From positions 1-32,711 of the forward strand of contig NZ_MWLL01000121.1 in the NCBI RefSeq assembly GCF_002198675.1: 32,711 nt of DNA, written 5' to 3'. Numbering within the stretch: position 1 is the first letter of the stretch; every line of letters starts with the position of its first letter. Both the position numbers and the translations under genes were made by a program. Shown piece after piece: positions 7,561 through 15,846 of this stretch. This stretch comes from Kineosporia sp. R_H_3. Lineage in GTDB: Bacteria; Actinomycetota; Actinomycetes; Actinomycetales; Kineosporiaceae. The notes beneath the pieces are model-generated. The model saw only the letters and a program-made list of their open reading frames with translations, did not search any database and had not been told where the DNA came from.

Positions 7561-8628
7561 ATGATGAGACGGCTGGTCCGGACGCCGCGCCGGCCGGTGC
7601 TGCTGCCTCTGCTGCTGTGCGCCTGCGTCGCCGGGTGCTCCTCGGGCGGCTCCGTCGGCGGGACGCGGACGGCCACGGCGACCGCCACCCCGCTGACCGT
7701 CGAGTCCCTCACCGCGCAGGTGCTGGCTGCGGGACGGCGCGGGGCGGGCAGCGACGGGTACGTCGCCGTGACGGAGCGCGGGGTGTCCCCGGGCCGGTCC
7801 GAGGTCGACCTGCGCGGGCGCATCGCGTTCGGCCGGGACGACTACGGCGGCTCCTGGTACCTCGTCGGCGGTCGGGGTGAGTACCTCGTGATCACGGGGA
7901 CGGAGGCGGACCGGGCCGCGCTGGGGTTCCTCGGCCGCCCGGACGCGCGGTTCGCGGTGCGTCGGGACCGGGCGACGCCCCGCCCGACGAGGACCGGCGC
8001 CACGGACGGCGGGCCGGTGGAGGACGCGTTCAAGGGGCGCCGGTTGAGGTCGCCGGCCGCCGCCGGGCCCCTCGGGTTCCCGCGGGCGGAGTGGTCGCAC
8101 GCGCAGGTCCGGCAGGTCGGGTCCGGCCGGGTCTTCAGCATGGAGGCTGCCTACCCGCCGCGCACCGTCTGCAGCTGGACCACGGACAGCGCTGACCCGC
8201 GGCGGGAGCGGTTGGTGCGCGAGGAGTGCTTCGCCACGGAGGACGACGGCGGTGCGATCACGACGTGGACGTACACCAGCCCCCGCATCACACCGCCGGA
8301 CGACGCGTCGGCCGTGGACCAGGAGGAGTTCGGCCTGGCGCTGGAGGCAGCCGACCTCCCGCGCCGGCTCGCGCGGGAGGCACGAAGCATCGCCCGGGCG
8401 GCGAACCGGCGCGCGGCCCGCGACCACCGGTCGGTGACCCGCACCTCCGACCTCAGGGCGATCGTCGGTCCCGGGGGCGACGTGGCCAAGGGCGACCGCC
8501 TCCGGCAGCGGAGCACGATGGACGCCGCGGGCGTCGTCCACGTCACCGGGTACAACCCCGTCACGCGCACGACCCTCGAGCGGCAGGTGGTGGTCCGCGA
8601 CGGGAAGGCCGTGGTCCTGCGGTCGTGA
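7561..8628 (+). CDS. Lipoprotein of unknown function, paralogue 2
   Basis: A 355-residue lipoprotein paralogous to the product of 6004-7032. The signal peptide (basic MMRRLVRTPRR, then a Leu-rich core) ends in the lipobox CVAGC, with Cys26 as the anchor. Shared blocks are LTVESLTAQVLAAGRRG, FLGRPDARF and VCSWTTDSADP, followed by RLVREEC, ITTWTYTSPRITPPDDAS, ARAANRRAARDHRS and NPVTRTTLERQVVVRDGKAV. The paired Cys are kept in both. No known domain is recognised. ATG 7564 is an alternative start with the -10-like GACGAT 6 nt before it. It converges on the zinc-finger gene after 22 bp. Confidence 0.8.
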   Translation: MMRRLVRTPRRPVLLPLLLCACVAGCSSGGSVGGTRTATATATPLTVESLTAQVLAAGRRGAGSDGYVAVTERGVSPGRSEVDLRGRIAFGRDDYGGSWYLVGGRGEYLVITGTEADRAALGFLGRPDARFAVRRDRATPRPTRTGATDGGPVEDAFKGRRLRSPAAAGPLGFPRAEWSHAQVRQVGSGRVFSMEAAYPPRTVCSWTTDSADPRRERLVREECFATEDDGGAITTWTYTSPRITPPDDASAVDQEEFGLALEAADLPRRLAREARSIARAANRRAARDHRSVTRTSDLRAIVGPGGDVAKGDRLRQRSTMDAAGVVHVTGYNPVTRTTLERQVVVRDGKAVVLRS

Positions 8629-8650
8629 CACGGGCGGGCGTGCGGACGGC

Positions 8651-9055
8651 TCAGCGTCGCGCAGCGGCGCACGCGATGCACGTGGTCGCCTCCGGGCGGG
8701 CCTCGAGCCGGGCCGGGGCGATCGGCCCGCCGCAGCGCTCGCAGGTCCCGTAGCGCCCGTCGTCGACGCGGGCGAGGGCCTGCTCGATCGCCGCGCGGCT
8801 GCTCCGGGCCCGATCCAGCAGTGCTGTGACCTGCTCCCGCTCGAACGCGATCGTCGCACCCTCCGGGTCGTGCTCGTCGTCCGCGTTGGAGTCCTTCGAC
8901 GCCTCGACGAACCGGGCGTGCTGCTGCTCGAGGTCGGTGACCTGGTCGGCGTTCTCCGCGAGCGCCTGCACGAGCCGCTGCCGCTGCGCCCGTGCAGGCG
9001 CCGCGCCGCCGATCTCCTCCTGGCCGCCGTCCGTCACCGCTCCATCGTGCGTCAC
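8651..9055 (-). CDS. DksA/TraR-family C4 zinc-finger protein
   Basis: A 134-residue protein with a long charged helical N-terminal part (about residues 20-95) and a C-terminal zinc finger. The finger ligands are Cys105 and Cys108 (GTCERCGGPI) plus Cys126 and Cys129 (TTCIACAAARR). This is the layout of DksA/TraR proteins, which enter the RNA polymerase secondary channel. Many actinobacterial members, such as RbpA-unrelated TraR homologues, remain uncharacterised. The usual DksA coiled-coil tip residues cannot be confirmed by eye. The start is GTG 9055, or GTG 9037, which has CACGAT 6 nt upstream. A role in transcription is inferred from the family. Confidence 0.88.
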   Translation of the reverse strand: MTHDGAVTDGGQEEIGGAAPARAQRQRLVQALAENADQVTDLEQQHARFVEASKDSNADDEHDPEGATIAFEREQVTALLDRARSSRAAIEQALARVDDGRYGTCERCGGPIAPARLEARPEATTCIACAAARR

Positions 9056-9091
9056 GGCTGTGCCCGTCCGCAGGGCAGGGCGGCTCGCGGG

Positions 9092-9985
9092 CTACGCCTT
9101 GCCCTTGTCGGCAGAGCCGTCGTCCACCTCGCGGACGACGAGGGTGTCGGCGACCTTGTCGAGCAGGTGGGTGACGCTCTCCTGCGCGAACCCGCCGATG
9201 ACGGCGATGATCAGCACGCTCGTCAGGCTGGTGTAGGTGCCCGTGACGAGCCCGCCGCCGACGAGCCAGACGAGCAGCACCGCGGTCCACAGCCCGGTCG
9301 CCAGCTTGACCGTCACCTGTGCCGGTCGCGGGTCGAACCAGCGGATGTCCTTGGGGGCGCGGCGGCCGAGGGCGTAGACGGTGAGCAGCGAGGTCAGCGT
9401 CGCGCCGACGACGCCGGCCACCATGACGACGAGGAGGAGCGTCCACGCCGGCATCTCGACGCCGTCCGGGCTGGGGACGAAGGTGTCCTTCTCGAGCCGG
9501 GACTGGGCCAGCACGGCACTCCCGGCAAGCACGACGAGCAGGGCCGAGAGCGACATCGTCGCGGTCCGCCACGCGTGCGCCGTGCGCAGCCGCGCCGTCG
9601 CGGCCTCGTGCGCCGCGTGCAGGGCGTCGACGGCGACCTCGCGGGCCCCGGTGCCGAGCCTGGAGTCGGTGAGCTTCTTGTTCCAGATGCGCTGCTGGGC
9701 CGGTGGCAGCTCGCGGTCCACGTGGTCCTTGGCCTCCTCCTCCACGACGGAGTCGTCGAGGTACAGCCGCGCGACCTCCTCCTCCAGGGTGTGCAGCCGC
9801 ATCCAGGCGGCCTCGCGGCGGGCCCCCGGGAGCAGGTAGCGGTGGCCGGACGCCGTCCGGCCGGTGAGCTCGGCCTTCCTGAAGGCGGCGATCTGCGACC
9901 GGATTCCCTCCGCGTCCGTCGTCCTCCCGGCCCGGTCCTCCAACGAGTCTGCGTATGCGCCCGCGTCCACGGTCCACGTGGCCAT
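9092..9985 (-). CDS. Uncharacterised four-helix membrane protein
   Basis: A 297-residue protein with a soluble, charged, helical N-terminal half (about 1-140) and a membrane half. Likely membrane helices lie at about 144-162, 181-208, 228-247 and 252-270. The last runs into IIAVIGGFAQESVTHLLDKV, which resembles the conserved end helix of many bacterial membrane proteins of unknown function (GGF-S/Q-E-x3-LLD). No catalytic motif is seen. ATG 9985 is chosen because GGAGGTG precedes it at about 6 nt. The GTG at 9994 would overlap that site. The gene follows the PucR regulator on the same strand, with only 28 bp between them, so the two may be co-transcribed. Confidence 0.8.
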   Translation of the reverse strand: MATWTVDAGAYADSLEDRAGRTTDAEGIRSQIAAFRKAELTGRTASGHRYLLPGARREAAWMRLHTLEEEVARLYLDDSVVEEEAKDHVDRELPPAQQRIWNKKLTDSRLGTGAREVAVDALHAAHEAATARLRTAHAWRTATMSLSALLVVLAGSAVLAQSRLEKDTFVPSPDGVEMPAWTLLLVVMVAGVVGATLTSLLTVYALGRRAPKDIRWFDPRPAQVTVKLATGLWTAVLLVWLVGGGLVTGTYTSLTSVLIIAVIGGFAQESVTHLLDKVADTLVVREVDDGSADKGKA

Positions 9986-10013
9986 GACCCCCACCTCCAG
10001 CAGTGAGACCCTT

Positions 10014-11309
10014 CTAGCCTGCGCCGGACGGCGCCCGGCGCGCCGGGACGATCGGCGTCGGCGGCCCTGCCGACAGGCCGACGGCGACCGTCAGCGCGAG
10101 CACCCCCTCGGGGTCGGTGAGGGTGTCCCCGAAGAGCCGGCGCAGCTGCGTCATGCGGTAGCGGACCGTCTGCGGGTGGACGACGAGCTGGGCGGCGACG
10201 TCGTCCCGCCGGCCCTGGTGGAGCAGCCACGACCGGAGCGTCTCCACGAGCCGCTGCCGGGCGTCCGGGCGCAGGTCGTCGAGCGGGGCCAGGGTCGTGG
10301 CGCGCAGGTCGGCCAGGGCCTCGCGGTCGGCACCGAGGACGAGCTCGGTGAGGTGCGTCTCGGTGTCGAGGAGCCCGCGGTGCCGGCCGTGCAGCGCGAG
10401 GAGCCGGACGGCTCGGGTCAGGGACGCCGCCGCCGACACCCAGGGCCGGGCCGGTCCGACGACGACCGGCCGGTCGCGCAGGGCGTCGAGGGCGACCCGC
10501 CGCCCGGCGCGGCCCGGTGCCCCGGCGGGGACGAGGAGGACGTCGAGCGCGGCGTCCGGGTCGTCGGCCCCGCGGTCGTCGTCCGGGTCGTCGGTGCCGT
10601 GGCCCAGGAGGTCGCCGACGACGTCCGCGGGCAGGTGGAGCGTGCCCGACGGCAGCTGGGCGAGGGCGAACCGGGCCTGCGCGGGGGAGAGGACGACCGC
10701 GACGAGGGTCTGCGGCGGGTCCCACTCGGCCCGCTGGGCGAGGGGGAGCAGCTGGTGCTCGGGCTCGCCGTCGAGGATCGCCTTCGCGAGCCGCTCCCGG
10801 TACTGCTCCCGGACCCGGCCGGTGACGGCGAGCTCGTCGCTGTGGCCCGTGACGCTCGCCGCCGAGAGGGCGTCGATGTAGGCGAAGACGAGCTCGGCGA
10901 AGCGGGCGAGCGTCGCCGGGGACATCCCGAGCTCGACGCAGTGCGCGCTCCACTCCCGCCACGCGACCCGGGCCCCGACCCGGTAGGCCGCGAGCAGGGC
11001 GGCCATCGTGCGGCCCGACCGGGCCTCGCCGCGGCCGAGGGCGTACGCGGCGTCGAGCACCGGGCGCAGCGGCATCCCGGCGTCGGGGCTCTCCGACTGC
11101 TCGGCCATCGTGAGGAAGCCGCCGAGCGCGAGCCGCACCGAGCTCTCCAGCGTCTCGCGCAGGCCCGTGCTGAGCGCCCCGTCGCCGAGCCGGTCGCTGT
11201 ACTCCGGGACCCCGGCCCGGACGGCGTCCACGGTGCGGCCCGCGACGTCCTGCAGGCGCTCCCGCATGGACTCGCCGATCGCCGGATCGAGCGCGAGCCC
11301 GCCGTCCAT
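10014..11309 (-). CDS. PucR/CdaR-family transcriptional regulator
   Basis: A 431-residue regulator. The N-terminal 170 residues are helical and resemble the RsbR-like region found in actinobacterial PucR proteins (LGRGEARSGRTMAALLAAYRVGARVAW). A middle GGDEF-like domain follows. The C-terminal HTH_30 domain is clear: LVETLRSWLLHQGRRDDVAA, then QLVVHPQTVRYRMTQLRRLFGD. The start is ATG 11309, set by GGAGGG 5-6 nt upstream; GTG 11345 in frame is rejected. It is divergent from the ferredoxin-reductase/desaturase operon and most likely controls it, as comparable gene orders are common in actinobacteria. The effector ligand is unknown. Confidence 0.9.
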   Translation of the reverse strand: MDGGLALDPAIGESMRERLQDVAGRTVDAVRAGVPEYSDRLGDGALSTGLRETLESSVRLALGGFLTMAEQSESPDAGMPLRPVLDAAYALGRGEARSGRTMAALLAAYRVGARVAWREWSAHCVELGMSPATLARFAELVFAYIDALSAASVTGHSDELAVTGRVREQYRERLAKAILDGEPEHQLLPLAQRAEWDPPQTLVAVVLSPAQARFALAQLPSGTLHLPADVVGDLLGHGTDDPDDDRGADDPDAALDVLLVPAGAPGRAGRRVALDALRDRPVVVGPARPWVSAAASLTRAVRLLALHGRHRGLLDTETHLTELVLGADREALADLRATTLAPLDDLRPDARQRLVETLRSWLLHQGRRDDVAAQLVVHPQTVRYRMTQLRRLFGDTLTDPEGVLALTVAVGLSAGPPTPIVPARRAPSGAG

Positions 11310-11368
11310 CTGTTCCCTCCGAACAATCGGTTCGTGCAACTCCACGTCCGTAGGGTGAGAGTTTAACC
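11310..11368. promoter_or_regulatory. Divergent promoter between the PucR regulator and the desaturase operon
   Basis: The 59-bp gap has the minus-strand Shine-Dalgarno (11315-11320), a short inverted repeat CGAAC-N5-GTTCG (11320-11334), and two plus-strand -10 candidates, TAGGGT (11351-11356) and TAACCT (11364-11369). The inverted repeat lies where a regulator could act on both genes. Confidence 0.5.
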
Positions 11369-12466
11369 TTGACGATCACCAAGACTGAAGCGGTGGAGAG
11401 CACCAGCACGCGGACACGCACCCTGTCCCGGACCCTCGGAAGGGTCGCGGAGGCACTGTGCACGCCGCTCGTCCCGGCCGACTACCTCGACATCGTCGCC
11501 CCGATGCGCCCCGGCGCCCGGCGGGCCAAGGTCGTCGCCGTCCGGCCCGAGACCGCCCGCGCGACGACCCTCGTGCTGCGGCCGGCCTTCCGCTGGCCCG
11601 GCCATCGGCCCGGCCAGTACCTGCGCCTCGGCGTCGACGTCGACGGCGTGCGGCTGTGGCGCTCCTACTCGCTGACCGGCCCGCAGAGGCCCGACGGCAC
11701 CCTCACCGTGACGGTCGGCGCGCTCGACGGCGGCGCGGTGAGCAGCCACCTGCAGTCCGTGCGGGTCGGTGCGCTCGTCGAGGTCGACGGCCCGGACGGC
11801 GTCTTCACGCTGCCGGACGTCGCCCCGGCCAAGACCCTCTTCGTCACCGCCGGGACCGGGCTCACCCCGGTCGTCGGCATGCTCCGCACCCGGCTCGCGG
11901 ACCTGCGCGACGTCGTCCTCGTGCACTCGGCGCGCACCGCCGACGACGTCATGTTCGCCGAGGAGCTGCGGGACTGGGCGGCGCAGGGCCGGCTGCGGCT
12001 CGTCGAGCGGCACACCGCGACGCAGGGCCGGCTCACCGCCGCCGCCCTCGCGGACCTGGTGCCGGACGTCGCCGAGCGCGAGACCTGGGCGTGCGGGCCG
12101 AACGGCCTCCTCGACGAGATCGCGGCCGCCGCCGAGGCACAGGGCTGGACGCAGCGGCTGCACACCGAGCGGTTCCGGCCCGTCCTCGTCGAGCCCGGCA
12201 CCGGCGGCACCGTCACCTACGGCCGGGCCGGCGTCACGCTCGAGGCGGACGGCGCGACGACCCTCCTCGCCGCCGGTGAGGCCGGCGGGGTGCTCCTGCC
12301 GTCGGGCTGCCGGATGGGCATCTGCTTCCAGTGCGTCGTCCCGCTCACCGAGGGCTCGGTCCGCGACGTCCGCAACGGCGTCGTGACGACCGCCACCGCC
12401 GAGGACCCGGCCCTCGTCCAGACCTGCATCAGCGCGGCCGCCGGGCCGTGCGCGCTCGACGTGTGA
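11369..12466 (+). CDS. Ferredoxin reductase with fused 2Fe-2S domain (desaturase electron donor)
   Basis: A 365-residue flavoprotein moving electrons from NAD(P)H to a fused plant-type 2Fe-2S centre. Domains in order are FAD binding (RSYSLTG, residues 98-104), NAD binding (FVTAGTGLTPVVGM, 158-171, and WACGPNGLLDEI), and the ferredoxin domain. Its cluster ligands are Cys314, Cys319 and Cys322 (SGCRMGICFQC) plus Cys353. This architecture matches the mycobacterial partner of DesA3 (Rv3230c type). The next gene is the desaturase, after 70 bp, which fits one electron-transfer operon. The start codon is probably TTG 11369. GTG 11393, with AAGACT exactly 6 nt before it, is a real alternative and removes only a low-complexity N-terminus. 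Confidence 0.92.
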   Translation: MTITKTEAVESTSTRTRTLSRTLGRVAEALCTPLVPADYLDIVAPMRPGARRAKVVAVRPETARATTLVLRPAFRWPGHRPGQYLRLGVDVDGVRLWRSYSLTGPQRPDGTLTVTVGALDGGAVSSHLQSVRVGALVEVDGPDGVFTLPDVAPAKTLFVTAGTGLTPVVGMLRTRLADLRDVVLVHSARTADDVMFAEELRDWAAQGRLRLVERHTATQGRLTAAALADLVPDVAERETWACGPNGLLDEIAAAAEAQGWTQRLHTERFRPVLVEPGTGGTVTYGRAGVTLEADGATTLLAAGEAGGVLLPSGCRMGICFQCVVPLTEGSVRDVRNGVVTTATAEDPALVQTCISAAAGPCALDV

Positions 12467-12536
12467 GCGCCGTCCGGCCCCACCAGCCCGCCCGACCGTC
12501 CCGCACGACCACTGACTGCCCCGGAGGAACCCTCCC

Positions 12537-13724
12537 GTGACCGCTATCCAGCACAAGCCCGTCAGCCCCGTCGCGCACCTCACGCCCGAGGACGTCGAGG
12601 AGCTCGGCCGCCTGCTCGACGAGATCCGCGAGGAGGTCGTGAGCAGCCGCGGCGCCCGCGACGCCGAGTACATCCGCAAGGTCATCAAGACCCAGCGCCG
12701 CCTCGAGCTCGGCAGCCGCGCCGTCCTGCTCGCCTCGCTCTTCCCGCCGGCGTGGGTCGTCGGCACGATCGGGCTGAGCATCGCGAAGATCCTCGAGAAC
12801 ATGGAGATCGGGCACAACGTCATGCACGGCCAGTGGGACTGGATGCGTGACCCGAAGATCCACTCGACGACGTGGGAGTGGGACAACGTCACGCCGTCCG
12901 AGCACTGGAAGCACTCGCACAACGAGCTGCACCACACGTGGACGAACGTGCTCGGCAAGGACAACGACCTCGGCTACGGGATCATGCGCGTCGACGAGGA
13001 CCAGCCGTGGTCGCCGGCGCTGCTCGGCCAGCCGTTCTACAACTTCCTCAACATGCTCGTCTTCGAGTACGGGATCGCCGCGTACGACCTCGAGCTGTTC
13101 GCGCTCGGCAAGGCCTCGGCCGAGAAGAAGGCCGCGACCTGGGCCAAGGGCAAGCAGGTGCTCCGCAAGGTCCGCAAGCAGGTGCTGCGCGACTACGTCC
13201 TGCACCCGGCCCTGTCCGGCCCGTCGTTCGTGCCGACGCTCGCCGCGAACGCCGTCGCGAACCTCGTCCGCAACGTGTGGACGCACTCGGTCATCATGTG
13301 CGGCCACTTCCCGTCCGGCGTCGAGACGTTCACCCGCAAGAGCATCGAGGGCGAGACCCGCGGCGAGTGGTACCTGCGCCAGATGCTCGGCTCGGCGAAC
13401 ATCACCGGCGGCCGGTTCATGCACGTCATGACCGGCAACCTCAGCTACCAGATCGAGCACCACCTCTACCCGGACCTGCCGAGCAACCGGTACGCCGAGG
13501 TCGCGCCGCGGGTGCAGGAGCTCTTCGAGCGCTACGGCCTGACGTACGTCAGCGGCCCGCTGCCCAAGCAGGTCGCGTCCGCGTGGTGGAAGGTCATCAG
13601 GCTGTCGGTGCCGACGAAGGCCGACCTCGACAAGCGCAGGGCGCGCAAGGCCCGCCGGGCGACCGGGCGTCGTCCCGCGGTGCCCGCGCAGCAGCAGGAG
13701 ACGGTGCTCGAGCCGGTCGCCTGA
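12537..13724 (+). CDS. Membrane fatty acyl-CoA desaturase (DesA3-like)
   Basis: A 395-residue di-iron desaturase that introduces a double bond into fatty acyl chains, by similarity to mycobacterial DesA3 the delta-9 position of stearoyl-CoA. The three histidine boxes are intact: GHNVMHG (His93, His97), HSHNELHH (His128, His132, His133) and QIEHHLYPD (His308, His309). An additional CGHFPSGVETF (His257) is typical of this subfamily. Hydrophobic stretches near residues 63-85 and 165-190 fit a membrane protein. The start is GTG 12537, with GGAGGAA about 8 nt upstream. Electrons should come from the upstream reductase and control from the divergent PucR protein. The basic C-terminal tail is not conserved. 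Confidence 0.94.
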   Translation: MTAIQHKPVSPVAHLTPEDVEELGRLLDEIREEVVSSRGARDAEYIRKVIKTQRRLELGSRAVLLASLFPPAWVVGTIGLSIAKILENMEIGHNVMHGQWDWMRDPKIHSTTWEWDNVTPSEHWKHSHNELHHTWTNVLGKDNDLGYGIMRVDEDQPWSPALLGQPFYNFLNMLVFEYGIAAYDLELFALGKASAEKKAATWAKGKQVLRKVRKQVLRDYVLHPALSGPSFVPTLAANAVANLVRNVWTHSVIMCGHFPSGVETFTRKSIEGETRGEWYLRQMLGSANITGGRFMHVMTGNLSYQIEHHLYPDLPSNRYAEVAPRVQELFERYGLTYVSGPLPKQVASAWWKVIRLSVPTKADLDKRRARKARRATGRRPAVPAQQQETVLEPVA

Positions 13725-13739
13725 CCGTCAGCCACTCCC

Positions 13740-13756
13740 ACCGGCCCGCGGCCGGT
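13740..13756. terminator. Bidirectional hairpin between the desaturase and PIG-L genes
   Basis: A perfect 7-bp stem ACCGGCC (13740-13746) / GGCCGGT (13750-13756) with a 3-nt loop fills the 31-bp gap between two convergent genes. It touches the first base of the PIG-L stop codon. Confidence 0.65.
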
Positions 13757-14556
13757 CAGCGGACCGCGGCGAAGACGTCGTCGACCCGGCCGGGCGCACC
13801 GGCCGGGTCGACGTACCACTCGTAGCGCAGCACCCGGTCGAACAGCCAGCCCGGCAGGCCGAGCAGCAGCCGTAGCGTGCGGGTGCCGCCGTCCGCTACG
13901 GCCTGGCTCGCGTGCGCCTGCAGCGCAGCCCGTTTGGCCGCGGTGTACGCCGAGACGTCGACCCGGTGCGTGATCTCGTCGCGGCCGCAGTAGGCGTCCC
14001 CGAGGCGGGCGAGCGTCGAGGCGTCGAGCAGCCGGGCGGCGCGGGCCAGCCGCGCGCCGCGCACGAGCAGGTCGCGCGGCACCGTCGCCTGGAGCACGCT
14101 CGGGGTGCCGGCGAGCCGGGCCGCGACGGCCCCGACGGCGTGCACCTGCTTGTGGTCGGGGTGGCCGTAGCCGCCCGACGGATCGTACGTCGTGAGCACA
14201 TGGGCGCCCTCCTCGCGGAGCACCTCGACGAGGGGTGCCGCGGCCTGCGCGGGGTCGAGCGCGGAGAAGGCCCCCGGGTCCCCGGTCGCGCTGTCGCCGA
14301 AGCCGGAGTCCGGCAGCCCGAGGTGGACCACGCGCGCCACCCCGAGCGCCGCGGCGGCCTCGGCGAGCTCGGCCCGGCGGCGGGTGCCGAGCGCACCGGC
14401 GGCCGCGAGGTCGGGTGACGTCAGCCCGGCCTCGCCGTCGGTCGCCGTCACGAGGACGACGCGGTGCCCTTCCGCGGCGGCGCGGGCCAGGGTGCCGGCC
14501 GTGAGGAGGGCCTCGTCGTCCGGGTGGGCGTGGAACGACACGAGGACGAAGCTCAT
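13756..14556 (-). CDS. PIG-L family deacetylase
   Basis: A 266-residue zinc-dependent N-deacetylase/hydrolase of the LmbE-like fold shared by MshB, Mca and GlcNAc-PI deacetylases. The N-terminal zinc motif is FHAHPDDE (His11, Asp13 catalytic, Asp14). TATDGEAG follows, then LGLPDSGF (about 79-86) and the second zinc motif GHPDHKQVH (His132, His135, His139). The substrate is unknown; mycothiol metabolism or surface sugar deacetylation are possible. ATG 14556 is supported by CAGGCT exactly 6 nt upstream on the minus strand (14563-14568). The upstream in-frame extension is Arg-rich and unlike the family. It is divergent from the first flippase-like gene. Confidence 0.9.
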   Translation of the reverse strand: MSFVLVSFHAHPDDEALLTAGTLARAAAEGHRVVLVTATDGEAGLTSPDLAAAGALGTRRRAELAEAAAALGVARVVHLGLPDSGFGDSATGDPGAFSALDPAQAAAPLVEVLREEGAHVLTTYDPSGGYGHPDHKQVHAVGAVAARLAGTPSVLQATVPRDLLVRGARLARAARLLDASTLARLGDAYCGRDEITHRVDVSAYTAAKRAALQAHASQAVADGGTRTLRLLLGLPGWLFDRVLRYEWYVDPAGAPGRVDDVFAAVR

Positions 14557-14754
14557 GCCCCGAGCCTGGCACCACGCGGCGGCCCCGGGCGAGCCGGCCG
14601 CCGAGAACGGGAGGACGGGACGACCCCGGGTCAGACCATGGTCGTACCCGCTCCGGGCGGCCCTGCACCCAGGGGCCGACGTCCGCTGCGAGGATCTGCC
14701 GATCTTCGTCGGAAGCCCTGTCCCGCAAGGGGTCCGGGCCACCACGGTGGGCCC
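14557..14754. promoter_or_regulatory. Divergent region upstream of the first flippase-GT4 module
   Basis: These 198 bp hold no gene. CACGGT (14743-14748) lies 6 nt before ATG 14755 and CAGGCT lies before the PIG-L gene. Both are weak -10 elements with a C at position 1. An imperfect inverted repeat CGAGGATC-N4-GATCTTCG (one mismatch, near 14690-14709) sits about 45 bp from the flippase start. Confidence 0.4.
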
Positions 14755-15846
14755 ATGGACGCCTCCTCGCCACCGGTCGTGCCGCCGCCGTCCCGGCTGC
14801 CGCGGGCCGGACGCCGGCTGCTCGCCGGCCTCGGTCTCGCCGGGCTCACCGCCGCCCTCGTCGCCGCGGTGCCGGCCGTCGCGGGCACGTCGTGGCCCGC
14901 CGTCACGCGCCTCGCGGCCGGGACGGACCTCACGTGGCTGCCGTGGCTGGCCGCCGTCTGGGTCGCGGGGCTCGGCGCCTACGCCGTCGTCCAGACCGCC
15001 GCGCTGCCGGGGCTGTCCGCCGGGCGGGCGGTCGCCCTGACCCTCGGCGGCAGCGCGGTCGGCAACCTCGTGCCGCTCGGCGGCGCGGCGTCGATGGGCG
15101 TGTGCGCGGCGATGGCCCGGCGCTGGGGGTTCGGCCCCTCCCGGTTCGGCGCGTACCTCACCGTGACGACCCTGTGGTCGAGCGCGAGCCGGGTCGTCCT
15201 CGGGGCGGCGGCGCTCGCGTGGTGGGCGCTGGCCCGCCCCGGCGGGCCGCCGCTCGCGGACCCGGTCGCCGTGCTGCTGCCGGCGGTCGCGGTGCTCGCC
15301 GCTCTCGGGGCCGTCGTCGCGAGCGAGCCGGCCTGCCGGGCCGTCGCCGGTACCGCGGGCCGCGTCGTCGACCGGGGGGCCGGGCTGCTCGGGCGCGCGT
15401 CCGGCGGCCGCCGTGGCCGCTGGCCGGACGTCGTCGCCGCGACCCGGGCCGAGGCGCTCGCCGCGAACCGGACGGCGTGGCCGCGCGTCGTCGCCGGGCT
15501 GCTCCTGCACAACGCGCTCCTCGTGCTCCTGCTCGACGGCTGCCTGCGGGCGGTCGGGCACCCCGCACCGCTCGTCGCCGTGTGCGCGGCGGTCGGGCTC
15601 GAGCGGCTGCTCACCGCCGTCCCGGTCACCCCGGGCGGCAGCGGGGTCGCCGAGCTCGGGCTCGTCGCCGTCCTCGCCGCGGGCACCGCGCCCGCGGCCG
15701 CTCCGGCGGCAGCGGCCGGCGCCCTGCTCTACCGGGTCTTCACGTACCTGCTCGAGGTGCCCGTCGGCGCGCCGCTCGCGCTGACGCAGCTCGCCCGGCC
15801 GGGCCGCCCCGCGCTCGCGGCCCGCGCGGCCGGGGGTGCGGCATGA
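14755..15846 (+). CDS. Flippase-like (LPG_synthase_TM) membrane protein, module copy 1
   Basis: A 363-residue polytopic protein of the UPF0104 / lysylphosphatidylglycerol-synthase transmembrane family, also seen in AglD-type glycan enzymes. The family signatures are LGGSAVGNLVPLGGAASMG, MARRWGFGPSRFGAYLT and, near the C-terminus, VPVTPGGSGVAELGLVAVLA (the conserved PxxPGGxG-E). About eight hydrophobic helices are visible. Such proteins are thought to move lipid-linked sugars or act with glycosyltransferases. The start is ATG 14755; earlier in-frame residues lack family character. Its stop overlaps the GT4 ATG by 4 bp, so the two are translationally coupled. A close paralogue lies at 17137-18183. 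Confidence 0.87.
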   Translation: MDASSPPVVPPPSRLPRAGRRLLAGLGLAGLTAALVAAVPAVAGTSWPAVTRLAAGTDLTWLPWLAAVWVAGLGAYAVVQTAALPGLSAGRAVALTLGGSAVGNLVPLGGAASMGVCAAMARRWGFGPSRFGAYLTVTTLWSSASRVVLGAAALAWWALARPGGPPLADPVAVLLPAVAVLAALGAVVASEPACRAVAGTAGRVVDRGAGLLGRASGGRRGRWPDVVAATRAEALAANRTAWPRVVAGLLLHNALLVLLLDGCLRAVGHPAPLVAVCAAVGLERLLTAVPVTPGGSGVAELGLVAVLAAGTAPAAAPAAAAGALLYRVFTYLLEVPVGAPLALTQLARPGRPALAARAAGGAA

